Below, piece after piece: positions 1-8,470 of a DNA stretch of 64,000 nucleotides; within the stretch, counting starts at the first letter, position 1, and each line of letters begins with the position of its first letter. A program made the position numbers and the translations under genes. Under the pieces are notes generated by a model. It made no database searches and was not told the DNA's origin. It worked only from the letters and a program-made list of their open reading frames with translations. Origin of the DNA: Pseudomonas fulva 12-X (GTDB lineage Bacteria; Pseudomonadota; Gammaproteobacteria; Pseudomonadales; Pseudomonadaceae); the NCBI RefSeq assembly GCF_000213805.1, contig NC_015556.1:3177001-3241000 (forward strand). Reading direction: 5' to 3'.

Positions 1-589
1 TGCGCACGAACATCCCACCGGCATCGAGCAGGCCATGCAGAAATGGCAGAAAGTGTTCCTTGCCGGGGCGATGGGTGGTGCCGACGCCGACCAAACCCTC
101 ACGCACATGCGCGGCGCCATGGGCCTGCAACGGCGTGTCGTTGACGAAGGCGCCGCGCCCGACGAAACCATGGAACAGTTCGCCGTGATTGGGATCGGCA
201 ATAGCGCCGAGCATCGGCTCGCCGTCCACCATAAGGCCGATGGACACGCACCAGTTGTGCAGGCCATTGAGAAAACACGCGGTACAGTCGATGGGGTCGA
301 TCACCCAGATGTAGCGCGCCTGCAGGCCCGCGCTGCCGCCCTCTTCGCCCACCACGCCGTCATCCGGAAAGTGCGTGGCCAGCTCGCTGCGAATGAACGC
401 CTCGACCTGTTGATCGGCGATGCTCACCACATCCTGCAGATCGCCGCCCTTGTGCTCCACGGCGAGGTCGCGGCGCCGCACATAAAAGGCCATGGCCCGT
501 TCGGCCGCCTCCAGCGCCACCCGTTTGGCAAAGTCGTAGCGGGCAGCTAGCGGGTCGGTGTCTGGGCTGGCCAGCGGGGAATCGGACAT
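1..589 (-). CDS. inositol monophosphatase family protein (partial, altered DPIDGT motif)
   Basis: The first 196 residues of a leftward gene are present; the C-terminus lies beyond the left edge. The start ATG (587-589) has a good AGGAG eight bases upstream. The fold is that of the Mg-dependent inositol-1-phosphatase/FBPase/CysQ superfamily: a GEE metal-binding triplet at residues 81-83, then WVIDPID at about 95-101. The normally invariant DP(I/L)DGTxNF motif reads DPIDCTACF (98-106), so the Gly and the Asn are both Cys (both TGT codons). The Asp ligands and the Thr are kept. Members hydrolyse phosphate monoesters such as inositol phosphates or histidinol phosphate; the substrate here cannot be told. 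Catalytic competence is uncertain because of the Gly-to-Cys change. Confidence 0.85.
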   Translation of the reverse strand, partial: MSDSPLASPDTDPLAARYDFAKRVALEAAERAMAFYVRRRDLAVEHKGGDLQDVVSIADQQVEAFIRSELATHFPDDGVVGEEGGSAGLQARYIWVIDPIDCTACFLNGLHNWCVSIGLMVDGEPMLGAIADPNHGELFHGFVGRGAFVNDTPLQAHGAAHVREGLVGVGTTHRPGKEHFLPFLHGLLDAGGMFVR

Positions 590-685
590 GGATAAAGCTC
601 CTGAATCGGTGAAAGGTAATCGACCGGCTTGCGGGCCTGCGACCACAGCCTCTACGCTGCGCACTCGCTGAAAGAGCCCTGTGCA

Positions 686-1420
686 ATGACCCTTGCCGAC
701 CTGCTGTTGTTCGCCATTCCTGCCGTCTTTCTCACCGGCCTTTCCAAGGGCGGCTTCGGCGGCGCACTGGGCGGCATCGCCGTGCCGCTGCTGGCCCTGG
801 CCACCTCGCCGATGCAGGCGGTGGCGGTCATGCTGCCGATCCTCTGCCTGGCCGACGTGGTCGGGCTCAAGGCCTACTGGGGCAAGTGGGACGTGGCCAA
901 CCTCAAGGTCATGCTGCCCGGCGCCGTGATCGGCATCGTCATCGGTTCGCTGACCTTCGGGCTGCTCAACGAGAATCTGATTGGCCTGCTGATCGGCCTG
1001 ATCGCCATTTCCTTCGTGCTGCTGGGGCTGCTTCAGGGCAACCCGGCACCGCGCCCGCTGCAGCCCAGGCGCGGCCTGGCGTTATCTTCTGTGGCAGGCT
1101 TCACCAGCTTCGTTGCCCACGCCGGCGGGCCGCCAGTGATGATGCACCTGCTGCCCCAGCAGCTGGAAAAGCTGCGCTACGTGGCCACCATCAATATGTT
1201 CTTCCTGCTCACCAACGCCATGAAGCTGATTCCCTACACCTGGCTCGGCCAGTTCAGCCGCGAGAACCTGCTGCTCAGCCTGATGCTCGCGCCCATCGTG
1301 CCGCTCGGAGTATGGAGCGGCCTGTGGCTGCAATCGCGGATCAACCACACCTGGTTCTACCGCATCGCCCGCCTCGGCATGCTGCTGGCCGGGCTGCAGT
1401 TGATCTGGAAGAACATCTAG
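686..1420 (+). CDS. sulfite exporter TauE/SafE family membrane protein
   Basis: A 244-residue, very hydrophobic protein with about seven to eight predicted membrane spans. The N-terminal GLSKGGFGGALGG-type stretch (residues 18-30) is typical of the TauE/SafE (DUF81) family, as is the matching second-half motif near FTSFVAHAGGPP. The family comprises inner-membrane permeases linked to export of sulfite, sulfoacetate or related organic anions, but most members have no assigned substrate. The ATG at 686 is chosen rather than upstream in-frame codons because the upstream residues are polar and unlike the family. It is transcribed divergently from the phosphatase-family gene, about 100 bp away. 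Confidence 0.85.
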   Translation: MTLADLLLFAIPAVFLTGLSKGGFGGALGGIAVPLLALATSPMQAVAVMLPILCLADVVGLKAYWGKWDVANLKVMLPGAVIGIVIGSLTFGLLNENLIGLLIGLIAISFVLLGLLQGNPAPRPLQPRRGLALSSVAGFTSFVAHAGGPPVMMHLLPQQLEKLRYVATINMFFLLTNAMKLIPYTWLGQFSRENLLLSLMLAPIVPLGVWSGLWLQSRINHTWFYRIARLGMLLAGLQLIWKNI

Positions 1421-1423
1421 GAA

Positions 1424-1763
1424 CCTGTTCACGATTTTTTATGTGCCTGAGGCGGCAAGTACAAGGCAATAGCAGCCGTTCGCCGATCCACTGTGGGAGT
1501 GCGCCGTGCGCGCGAAAAATCGCGGGCATGAACTAGGCGTCCCCGCCCGCTCCCACAGATACTGCGCCGATGACCGTTACCGCAATCTAGGGCCGTAGGG
1601 TGGATGACGCTCTTTTCATCCACCATCGCGGTCAAAGGGCGGTGGACGGATCGGGCCGCGTAGGTGAAGCGTCAGCTACGCGCCCCGCTCCACCCTATAA
1701 ATGTCCGCACCCGCCATCTAGCTGCCCAAAGCAACGAACCTGGACTGAAAGGGCATGAACAGC
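1424..1763. repeat. MITE-like intergenic repeat A with internal REP-type hairpins
   Basis: This fills almost the whole gap between the TauE-like gene and dgt. It begins CTGTTCACGAT (1425-1435) and ends with the near-inverse CATGAACAG (1754-1762). The first about 110 bp and the last about 25 bp (ending TGGACTGAAAG...GAACAG) closely match the repeat at 9488-9697. Inside are a long hairpin with arms GTGGGAG (1493-1499) and CTCCCAC (1550-1556), and a perfect 9-bp inverted repeat GGTGGATGA/TCATCCACC (1599-1607 and 1616-1624). Both inner elements resemble dispersed palindromes common in Pseudomonas. No protein-coding gene is supported here. Confidence 0.75.
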
Positions 1764-1765
1764 AC

Positions 1766-3235
1766 CTACAGCGCGAACAGCGTTCGGTACTCGTCATGGG
1801 CATGCTGATCGGTCATGCCGCTGATGAAATCCTGCACCAGCCGGCAACGGTGGTAGAACTCCCAGGCGGCGCGATCCACCTCGTCACACTCGCGCACGGC
1901 CTGGCGATAGGCCTTGATCAGTTGGCTCGGCAGGCGGCGCACCAGCATCTGCAGGTACGCCTCACGGCGGCAGCTGCCTTCGGTCAGCTCAACGAAGGTC
2001 TGGGCATCCACCCGTAGCAGCGCGCCATAGCTGTCCAGCAGCCCCTGAATGATGCGGTGGCCCTGCAACTGCAGGGTTTCCACCTCACGGTGGCAGAACA
2101 CCCGGGCCATGGCCACATCCTTGAAAGTCTGCACGATGGCGTGTGGCAGGCTGTCGTCCTCGATCAAGGCGCGGTCCAGGATGCCGGCGTGCACGGCCTC
2201 GATATTGTCGATGAACTGCCGCGCCGCGTGCTGCACCAGCGGGTGGATCATGCTGACGCGCAACTTGACGAAGAACTCGCCGGCCTTGTTGATCTCTTCC
2301 CGGTGATATCCCTCAAGCGCCTGCTCGACCAGGCTGCGGAACGACTGCTGCCTGGTGCCGGGAATCGGCGTGTCGGGCGATTTGAGTTTCTCGAAGGTCG
2401 ACACCAACAGCGGCGCCAGCTCGGTCACGGTGAGGATGCCCTTCTCTACCGAATCCTCGATATCGGCCAGGCAGTAGGAGATGTCGTCGGCGGCCTCCAT
2501 GATGTACGCCACCGGATGACGGGTGCCCGGCGCCTGCCCCAGCACCGCTTGCAGCTCGGCGACGAAGCCTTCCTCGGAGAGATAGAAGCCCGGTTTCTTG
2601 TTCAGGTAGGCGCCGGCCATGCCCTTGCCGGGCTTGGGCTGGTAGGCCGGGCGCAGGTACTTGAGCAGGCCGGCGGTCTGGGTGTAGGTCAGGCGTAGGC
2701 GCTGCAGGTTCACCGCCAGGCGCACGGCCTGGGCGTTGCCTTCGAAGTTGCGCAGGTCGGCGCGCATGCGGGCCTGCAATTCGGAGTTGGCCTGGTGCTG
2801 CGGCACGGCTACGGCGAACAGCCCATCCAGGGCCCGCTCGAACCACCCGCCGATGGCGAACTCACCGAAATGCCCGAATGGCGGGTTGCCGATGTCGTGC
2901 ATCAGGCAGGTCATTTCCACCAGGCTTTCCAGGGCGCCCTGCAAGCCGTCCAGGCCGTAGTCCGCGGCCCGCTCACCAAGCTGGGCGTAGAGCGTGCGAA
3001 CGATGAAACGCCCGGTCTGCTGGACTTCCATGGAATGGGTCAGGCGGCTGCGCACCGCCGCATTGCGCTCGAGGGGAAACACCTGGGTGCGTTGCTGCAG
3101 ACGGCGAATGGCCGCCGAATTGATGATCCGCCCACGATCACTTTCGAAGGCGTAGAGCAGATCCACATCGCCGCCGGCCTGATCACCGGGGCGCAATGCG
3201 CAGATTCGTTCTTTGAAGTTCACCGCTGCAGACAT
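1766..3235 (-). CDS. dgt: deoxyguanosinetriphosphate triphosphohydrolase
   Basis: A 489-residue HD-domain dGTPase of the long E. coli Dgt type (about 505 aa), which cleaves dGTP to deoxyguanosine and tripolyphosphate and so affects dNTP pools. The family signature FESDRGRIINS...RRLQQRTQVFPLE is present at residues 30-56. The metal-binding H67 lies in LTHSMEVQQ and H113-D114 in LMHDIGNPPFGH, which together make the HD site. I start at 3235 (MSAAVNFKER) because this aligns with the start of E. coli Dgt; an in-frame ATG eight codons upstream (3259) is possible. The stop codon lies only three bases from the end of repeat A, so that repeat forms its 3' flank. Confidence 0.95.
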   Translation of the reverse strand: MSAAVNFKERICALRPGDQAGGDVDLLYAFESDRGRIINSAAIRRLQQRTQVFPLERNAAVRSRLTHSMEVQQTGRFIVRTLYAQLGERAADYGLDGLQGALESLVEMTCLMHDIGNPPFGHFGEFAIGGWFERALDGLFAVAVPQHQANSELQARMRADLRNFEGNAQAVRLAVNLQRLRLTYTQTAGLLKYLRPAYQPKPGKGMAGAYLNKKPGFYLSEEGFVAELQAVLGQAPGTRHPVAYIMEAADDISYCLADIEDSVEKGILTVTELAPLLVSTFEKLKSPDTPIPGTRQQSFRSLVEQALEGYHREEINKAGEFFVKLRVSMIHPLVQHAARQFIDNIEAVHAGILDRALIEDDSLPHAIVQTFKDVAMARVFCHREVETLQLQGHRIIQGLLDSYGALLRVDAQTFVELTEGSCRREAYLQMLVRRLPSQLIKAYRQAVRECDEVDRAAWEFYHRCRLVQDFISGMTDQHAHDEYRTLFAL

Positions 3236-3349
3236 CGTCAGGCTCTCGAACAGGCACACAAGCCGCGAGCCTAACGCGCAGTGCCCGGTTTACCAAGCAC
3301 CGGGCAACGAAGAAGATAAGCGCTTCGCTGCGCCAGACAGGAGACAAGC

Positions 3350-3544
3350 ATGAGCCGCGCCGACTTCCACCAGCAACGTGCCGACCAGGCCATCGCCGAA
3401 GCCCAGCGCCTACTGGAGCAGCGCGCCAGCCGCGGCGCCGGCTGGCTGACCTGGGTGGCCAGCGAGCTCTATCAACTCTCGCCGCCGGAATACGCGGCGA
3501 TGGTCCGGCGCGAACTGCAGCGTCTGAGCGCAGGGCGATCCTAG
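3350..3544 (+). CDS. small conserved hypothetical protein (64 aa)
   Basis: A short rightward gene with an AGGAGA ribosome-binding site just upstream of its ATG. The product is hydrophilic and probably helical, rich in Ala, Arg, Gln and Glu, with a central tryptophan pair (GAGWLTW) and no signal peptide or membrane segment. I do not recognise a domain. It is divergent from dgt and ends one base before the convergent LysR-type gene, so the spacing is that of a real gene. Function unknown. Confidence 0.7.
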   Translation: MSRADFHQQRADQAIAEAQRLLEQRASRGAGWLTWVASELYQLSPPEYAAMVRRELQRLSAGRS

Positions 3545-3545
3545 C

Positions 3546-4472
3546 TCAGGCGCCCTGCGCTCGCAGCCACTGCACGAGCCTGGCCTCCAGGCTTTCGGCT
3601 GCAATCGGCTGCGGTGCCAACAGGCAATACCGGGAGCCGTCCTCCACGAATCCCAGTGGCGCGGCGAGAAGCCCCGCCTCGATATCGTCCCGCACCAGGT
3701 GCCATGGCCCGATAGCGACACCAAGCCCGGCAACCGCGGCCTGCAAGCTGAAGTAGAAGTGTTCGAAGCGGCGCGACGGTCCCGCTGGCAGCGGACACCC
3801 ACTGGCCCGAGCCCAATCCTGGAAGGCGCTCGGTCGCGTGCGGGTTTGCAATAGCGGCGCCGCCTGCGAAAGCGCCAGCGCATCGGCTGAGCCGGCGAAC
3901 CATTCGCTGACCTTGTCAGGTCGGCAGACCAGGCCGATCCGCTCGGTGAACAACACTTCGACGTGATAACTGGCGGGCCAGGCGAAGTCGTCACGACGGA
4001 TAGCCAGATCAACGCCCGCCTCGAAGCTGAACGCGCCACCGCCCGCTACCAAATGCGGCTCCAGGCCATTGTGCGACACCTGAAAATCTCCCCAGCGCGG
4101 GATCAACCAACGCATCAGCAGGGTCGGCTCGCATGACAGCACCGGTGGCAAGGGCTGCTGCACGCTGTCACGCAGCGCCTGAACGGCCTCGTGCATGAGA
4201 TCCAGCCCCTGACCGACCGCGCGCGCCAGAGTGCGCCCTGCACCATTGAGAAAAACCCGCTGCCGCCGCCGCTCGAACAGTGGCATGCCCAGGTCGTCTT
4301 CCAGCAACCGCACGGCGCGGCTGACGGCGCCGTGGGTCAGATGCAGCTCCTGCGCGGCCTGACTGAAACTCTCCAGACGCGCAGCCGCTTCGAAACAACG
4401 CAGCGCCATGAGCGACGGTAGCCGCGTCCGTCTAGGTTGTGAACCTGGCTCACCACCCATGTCAAAAGTCAT
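3546..4472 (-). CDS. LysR family transcriptional regulator (GcvA-like)
   Basis: A 308-residue LysR-type regulator. The N-terminal winged helix-turn-helix (about residues 20-80) has the GcvA/AmpR-like phrase LRCFEAAARLESFSQAA followed by LTHGAVSRAV and FERRRQR. The C-terminal about 210 residues form the effector-binding domain. It is divergent from the LysE-type exporter gene at 4539, with only 66 bp between the starts. By the usual LysR arrangement it probably controls that exporter in response to an amino acid or related metabolite; this is inference from position. Confidence 0.9.
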   Translation of the reverse strand: MTFDMGGEPGSQPRRTRLPSLMALRCFEAAARLESFSQAAQELHLTHGAVSRAVRLLEDDLGMPLFERRRQRVFLNGAGRTLARAVGQGLDLMHEAVQALRDSVQQPLPPVLSCEPTLLMRWLIPRWGDFQVSHNGLEPHLVAGGGAFSFEAGVDLAIRRDDFAWPASYHVEVLFTERIGLVCRPDKVSEWFAGSADALALSQAAPLLQTRTRPSAFQDWARASGCPLPAGPSRRFEHFYFSLQAAVAGLGVAIGPWHLVRDDIEAGLLAAPLGFVEDGSRYCLLAPQPIAAESLEARLVQWLRAQGA

Positions 4473-4538
4473 CGCTATCCACCCACGCTGCTCGAATTGA
4501 ATAATCGACCTGTCTCAGAAACCTCGACAGGATAAGCG

Positions 4539-5147
4539 ATGAGTGAATGGATAGCTGTAATCAGTATTACGCTGCTGGCGGTGATCAGCCCTGGAGCGGA
4601 CTTCGCGCTGGTCACCCGCAACAGCCTGATACTTTCCAAGCGCGCCGGGCTGTTCACGGCGATGGGGATCGGGCTGGGCGTGCTGGTCCACCTGAGTTAC
4701 ACGCTGCTGGGCGTCGGCTTGCTACTTCAGCAATCAACCTGGTTGTTCAATTTACTCAAGCTGGCCGGCGCGGCCTACCTGATCTACCTCGGCATCGGCA
4801 TGTTGCGCAGCAAGGCCGTCGACACACCGGCCGCCGCCTCGCCCACGCCTGCATCGAGCCTGGTGGCCCTGCGGGGCGGCCTGCTGACCAATGCGCTGAA
4901 CCCGAAAACGTCGGTGTTCATCATCAGCCTGTTTATGCAGGCCATTCAGCCTGGCACTCCGACGACCACGCAGATCGCCTATGGCGCCTTCATCGCCCTG
5001 GTCCATGTGGGCTGGTTCAGCCTGGTCGCCCTGTGTTTCTCGGCGGGCTCGGTCAGAAGACGCCTGTTGTCGGCCAGACAGTGGATCGATCGGCTATTCG
5101 GCGGCCTGTTGATCGGCCTGGGCGCGCTGCTGGCAGCGTCGCACTGA
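4539..5147 (+). CDS. LysE/RhtB family amino-acid exporter
   Basis: A 202-residue inner-membrane protein with about six hydrophobic spans. The family signature sits at the N-terminus: ISPGADFALVTRNSL (residues 17-31), followed by SKRAGLFTAMGIGLG and, later, GGLLTNALNPKTSVF (about 113-127), both characteristic of LysE/RhtB/CmaU exporters. These efflux proteins export amino acids or homoserine lactone-like compounds using the proton gradient. It is paired divergently with a LysR regulator, the classic LysE/LysG arrangement. The substrate cannot be read from the sequence. Confidence 0.92.
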   Translation: MSEWIAVISITLLAVISPGADFALVTRNSLILSKRAGLFTAMGIGLGVLVHLSYTLLGVGLLLQQSTWLFNLLKLAGAAYLIYLGIGMLRSKAVDTPAAASPTPASSLVALRGGLLTNALNPKTSVFIISLFMQAIQPGTPTTTQIAYGAFIALVHVGWFSLVALCFSAGSVRRRLLSARQWIDRLFGGLLIGLGALLAASH

Positions 5148-5207
5148 CCCAATCAACAATCGCGGCCCCGCGTGGTGTATCCAGCGTATCTGCGAGCGCA
5201 ATGGGAC

Positions 5208-5453
5208 TCAGGCCAACTTGTTCTCGTGCAGGCGCACGTTCAGCTCGTCCACCACCGGCGCCCACTCGGCGTCTTCCAGCAGTTCGTCCTTGAGAAACGC
5301 GGCCTGGGCCTGGTTCCAGAACGGCGCCTCGGAGACTTTCACGTCATCGGGCAGCGGATAGTGCTTGGCGATGAAGGCATCGATGCTGGCGGGGTCGGAC
5401 GGCAGGCCCAGTTGCTCGAACAGGGTACCGAGGTCTTTGTTAGGCAGTTCCAT
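5208..5453 (-). CDS. DUF2789 family protein
   Basis: An 81-residue acidic soluble protein that matches the DUF2789 family: an N-terminal LFEQLGLPSD stretch, then FIAKHYPLPDDVKVSEAPFW, and a C-terminal amphipathic region. An in-frame ATG 20 codons upstream exists, but the ATG at 5453 is preceded by a strong AAGGAG seven bases away and matches the family start. The gene is convergent with the LysE-type exporter and divergent from the serine hydrolase. No function is established for this family. Confidence 0.8.
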   Translation of the reverse strand: MELPNKDLGTLFEQLGLPSDPASIDAFIAKHYPLPDDVKVSEAPFWNQAQAAFLKDELLEDAEWAPVVDELNVRLHENKLA

Positions 5454-5595
5454 GGGGCTCTCCTTAAACATGCTAGGTGCTGTGTAGAGCCGCGCCCGCA
5501 AATGACAGTTCAACCTCTCGGCTGCGCTGCAAATGCGCTATCGGCTGCGGTTATCGGCTATGGTTGAGCCATCGACCACGCCCCAAGGACGCCTC

Positions 5596-6849
5596 GTGAC
5601 CACTTTGCAACGTTGCAGCACCGCCCTCTTCCCAACCGCCATCGCCCTCTTGCTCGGCGCCTGCGCCAGCTCAACGACGCCCGCCGACAACGCGGAACGC
5701 ATCGGCCGCGCTCAAGATCTGTACGAATTGCCGCCGGCCTACCAGGCGGGCACTTACCGGCACATGGACGAACTGTTCTACACCCGCACCGTACACCGCG
5801 GCCCGCAGGTGCTGCCGCTACCCAAGCGCAGCGAGGTGCCGGTGCAATACACGGCAGATGGGCAGCGCCTGGGCGTCGAGGCGTTCATGCAGCGCAATCA
5901 GGTCAGCGGCCTGCTGATTCTCAAGGACGGCAAGGTGGCGCTGGAGCGCTATGCCATGGGCAACGACGCCAGCACCCGCTGGACGTCCTTCAGCGTGGTC
6001 AAGTCGATCTCCTCGACCCTGGTCGGCGCCGCCGTGCAGCAGGGCAAGATCGCCAGCGTGAACGACCCGATCACCCGTTATCTGCCCCAACTAAAGGGCG
6101 GCGCCTACGACGGCGTCAGCGTGGAGCAGGTGCTGCAGATGAGCTCCGGTGTGGCCTGGGATGAAACCTACCGCGATCCGCAATCGGACCGGCGCCGCAT
6201 GTTCGAGCTGCAACTGGCGAACAATCCCGGCGCCCTGCTCAAGCAGATGTCGGGCCTCAAGAAGGCGCACGCGCCCGGCACCACTTTCAATTACAGCACC
6301 GGCGAGTCGCACCTGCAGAGCGAGCTGGTGCATGCGGCAACCGGCATGACGGCCAGCGATTACCTGTCCGAGCGCATCTGGGCACGATTGGGCATGGAGC
6401 GCGACGCCTTCTGGCAGCTCGACAGCCGCGCCGGCCAGGAAATCGGCAGCAGCGGCCTGTCGGCGACCCTGCGCGATTACGGCCGCTTCGGCCAGTTCAT
6501 CCTCGATGACGGGGTGATCGACGGCGAACGCATCCTGCCGGCCGGCTGGCTGCAACGCGCCACCCGCGCGCCCGCCGGCTCGCACCTGGAACCCGGCAAG
6601 CTGTACGACGGCGAATACGCCCTGGGCTATGGCTACCAGTGGTGGCTGTTCCCGACCGGCAGCACGGCGCTGCCCAACCACGACGGCGACGCCTTCGAGG
6701 CCCAGGGTATCTTTGGCCAGTTCCTGTATATCAATCCCAAAGAGAAGGTGGTGGCGGTGATCTGGAGCACCTGGCCAAAGCCGGAGATGGATGAACGAGA
6801 GATGGAAACCTACGCCTTCATTGGCGCAGCGGTCGAAGCGCTGCGCTGA
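5596..6849 (+). CDS. serine hydrolase, beta-lactamase class C-like, predicted lipoprotein
   Basis: About 417 residues from a GTG at 5596 preceded by AAGGA; in-frame ATGs at 5533 and 5560 are alternatives but would put extra polar residues ahead of the signal sequence. A lipobox (LLLGAC, Cys about 23) predicts a lipoprotein. The penicillin-binding/class C fold is shown by SVVK (Ser 133, Lys 136, the SxxK nucleophile pair) and by FNYST near residue 233, where class C enzymes have YxN. This group includes esterases, D-amino-peptidases and 6-aminohexanoate-dimer hydrolase-like enzymes; true beta-lactamase activity is not implied. The C-terminal part ends with a typical YGYQWWL segment. Confidence 0.85.
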   Translation: MTTLQRCSTALFPTAIALLLGACASSTTPADNAERIGRAQDLYELPPAYQAGTYRHMDELFYTRTVHRGPQVLPLPKRSEVPVQYTADGQRLGVEAFMQRNQVSGLLILKDGKVALERYAMGNDASTRWTSFSVVKSISSTLVGAAVQQGKIASVNDPITRYLPQLKGGAYDGVSVEQVLQMSSGVAWDETYRDPQSDRRRMFELQLANNPGALLKQMSGLKKAHAPGTTFNYSTGESHLQSELVHAATGMTASDYLSERIWARLGMERDAFWQLDSRAGQEIGSSGLSATLRDYGRFGQFILDDGVIDGERILPAGWLQRATRAPAGSHLEPGKLYDGEYALGYGYQWWLFPTGSTALPNHDGDAFEAQGIFGQFLYINPKEKVVAVIWSTWPKPEMDEREMETYAFIGAAVEALR

Positions 6850-6876
6850 GACAATAAAAACATGCCTGGAAAACGA

Positions 6877-6906
6877 CGGCGCGGCGAACCTGAACACGCC
6901 GCGCCG
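6877..6906 (+). terminator. candidate terminator hairpin after the serine hydrolase
   Basis: A perfect 10-bp GC-rich inverted repeat, CGGCGCGGCG and CGCCGCGCCG, with a 10-base loop, about 30 bp past the stop codon. The T-tract is poor, so termination efficiency is doubtful. Confidence 0.4.
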
Positions 6907-6938
6907 GTCGATACATCAGATTTGCCTGGGGAATTTTT

Positions 6939-7451
6939 ATGATTGACCGCCGACATGGCGTTGGCTGCCTGCTGCTGAGCCTGTTGCTCGCGGGCTGCGC
7001 CACTTCATCAAACACCTGCGATGAACCGATGACGGGCGACAGCTGCCGTGATCGCCAGCTGCTGTATCAGAACGACATGCTGCAGGCCAAGATGCTGGTG
7101 ATGTCCGGCGACATGGAAAGCCACGAGCTGGCCAACGCCCTGCTGCGCCGCGCGGCGAGCGAGGACGAGCGCGGCGAGGTGGAGTTCTACCAGGCGATCC
7201 TGATGATCCGCGAAGGCCCGCAGACCGACGAAGTGCTGGCCAAGCTGGAAACCGCCGCCGAAAAGCAGCAGCCCTATGCCGTGGCGCTGCTGTATCGCAT
7301 CTGGTCGCAGCCTTACCTGGTCGACGAAGCCGACCCCATCCGCGCCGAAGAGTACCGCGCCGACTACGCCGAACTGGACGTCGCCAAGAGCGGCTACCCG
7401 TCCTTCGAGAAGGCTCTGGAGCTGGTCGACAAGCTGACCCAGACGCCCTGA
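6939..7451 (+). CDS. hypothetical lipoprotein (170 aa)
   Basis: The first 20 residues form a lipoprotein signal peptide ending LLLAGC (Cys 20). The mature part is hydrophilic and mostly helical, with a short Cys-containing segment just after the lipobox (TCDEP...DSC). The alternating ALLRRAASEDERGEVEFYQAIL stretch resembles one or two Sel1/TPR-like helical repeats, but I cannot assign a family. No operon partner is obvious. Likely an outer-membrane-anchored periplasmic protein of unknown function. Confidence 0.75.
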   Translation: MIDRRHGVGCLLLSLLLAGCATSSNTCDEPMTGDSCRDRQLLYQNDMLQAKMLVMSGDMESHELANALLRRAASEDERGEVEFYQAILMIREGPQTDEVLAKLETAAEKQQPYAVALLYRIWSQPYLVDEADPIRAEEYRADYAELDVAKSGYPSFEKALELVDKLTQTP

Positions 7452-7645
7452 TTCCCTGCTCGCTACGCCCCATTACCCGGCCTCACCCGGGCAATGCGCA
7501 GCGGCGCCTGCCGCCTAAATATGATTTGCCGGGTGCCAGGCCGACGCCAAGCGATTAAAATCTGCCACCGCAATTCGTCGCACAGCCTGTTCCGGTCACC
7601 TGAAGGCTGCGCCACGCCATCATCCGCATAGCCGAGAGAACAGAC

Positions 7646-8347
7646 ATGGGCGCCCAGTGGAAAGCCAAACCTAAAGAAGCCGCCGCCAACGCCAGGGGCA
7701 AGATCTTCGGCCGCCTGGTCAAGGAAATCATGGTCGCCGCGCGCAATGGCGCCGACCCGGACATGAACCCCAAGCTGCGCCTGGCCATCCACCAGGCCAA
7801 AAAAGCCTCGATGCCCAAGGACACCCTGGACCGCGCGATCAAGAAAGGTGCGGGCCTGAGCGGCGAGACGGTGAACTTCGAGCGCACCACCTATGAAGGT
7901 TTCGCACCCCACCAGGTGCCACTGATCGTCGAGTGCCTGACCGACAACGTCAACCGCACCGTGGCCGAGATCCGCGTACTGTTTCGCAAGGGCCAGATGG
8001 GCAGCAGCGGCTCGGTAACCTGGGACTTCGACCATGTCGGGCTGATCGAGGCCTCCAGCGACAGCGGCGCCGACCCTGAGCTGGCCGCCATCGAAGCCGG
8101 CGCCCAGGATTTCGACGAGGCCGACGAAGGCAACACCCTGTTCATCACCGAGCCGACCGATCTCGACCTGGTCAGCCGCGCCCTGCCGGAGCAAGGCTTC
8201 ACCGTCAACTCGGCCAAGCTCGGCTACCGCCCAAAGAACCCGGTCACCAGCCTAACGCCGGAGCAACTCGAAGAAGTCGAAGCCTTCCTGGAGGCCATCG
8301 ACAACCACGACGACGTGCAGAACGTTTACGTGGGCCTGGCTGGCTAA
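7646..8347 (+). CDS. YebC/PmpR family DNA-binding regulator or translation factor
   Basis: A 233-residue member of the YebC family. The N-terminus [19 protein letters not shown] followed by IFGRLVKEI and the run [24 protein letters not shown] are diagnostic. Family members act as DNA-binding regulators (PmpR on the PQS system in P. aeruginosa); some homologues have been reported to help ribosomes through proline-rich stretches. Most pseudomonads have two paralogues; the GAQWK rather than GHSKW start marks this as the YeeN-like one, not the copy next to ruvC. It stands alone, with a short leader upstream. Confidence 0.92.
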   Translation: MGAQWKAKPKEAAANARGKIFGRLVKEIMVAARNGADPDMNPKLRLAIHQAKKASMPKDTLDRAIKKGAGLSGETVNFERTTYEGFAPHQVPLIVECLTDNVNRTVAEIRVLFRKGQMGSSGSVTWDFDHVGLIEASSDSGADPELAAIEAGAQDFDEADEGNTLFITEPTDLDLVSRALPEQGFTVNSAKLGYRPKNPVTSLTPEQLEEVEAFLEAIDNHDDVQNVYVGLAG

Positions 8348-8364
8348 TCACGCTTTAACGGCAA

Positions 8365-8396
8365 ATTGCGGCAATCCATCACGGTTTTGCCGCAAT
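8365..8396 (+). terminator. perfect inverted repeat between yebC-like gene and lipoprotein gene
   Basis: The 10-bp arms ATTGCGGCAA (8365-8374) and TTGCCGCAAT (8387-8396) are exact reverse complements separated by 12 bases, 17 bp after the yebC-like stop. This could terminate that gene, though no T-run follows. It also lies directly before a TATACT element, so it may instead be an operator. Confidence 0.5.
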
Positions 8397-8403
8397 AACC
8401 CGG

Positions 8404-8409
8404 TATACT
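8404..8409 (+). promoter_or_regulatory. candidate -10 element TATACT
   Basis: TATACT lies about 60 bp before the lipoprotein start at 8471 and 8 bp after the inverted repeat at 8365-8396. The -35 region is weak. This is a plausible sigma-70 promoter, called on motif only. Confidence 0.4.
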
Positions 8410-8470
8410 GTCCGGCTTCCTTCTGCGCCCATCAGGGGCGCAGTGGAATACGCCTTACAGGAGCTTCATC

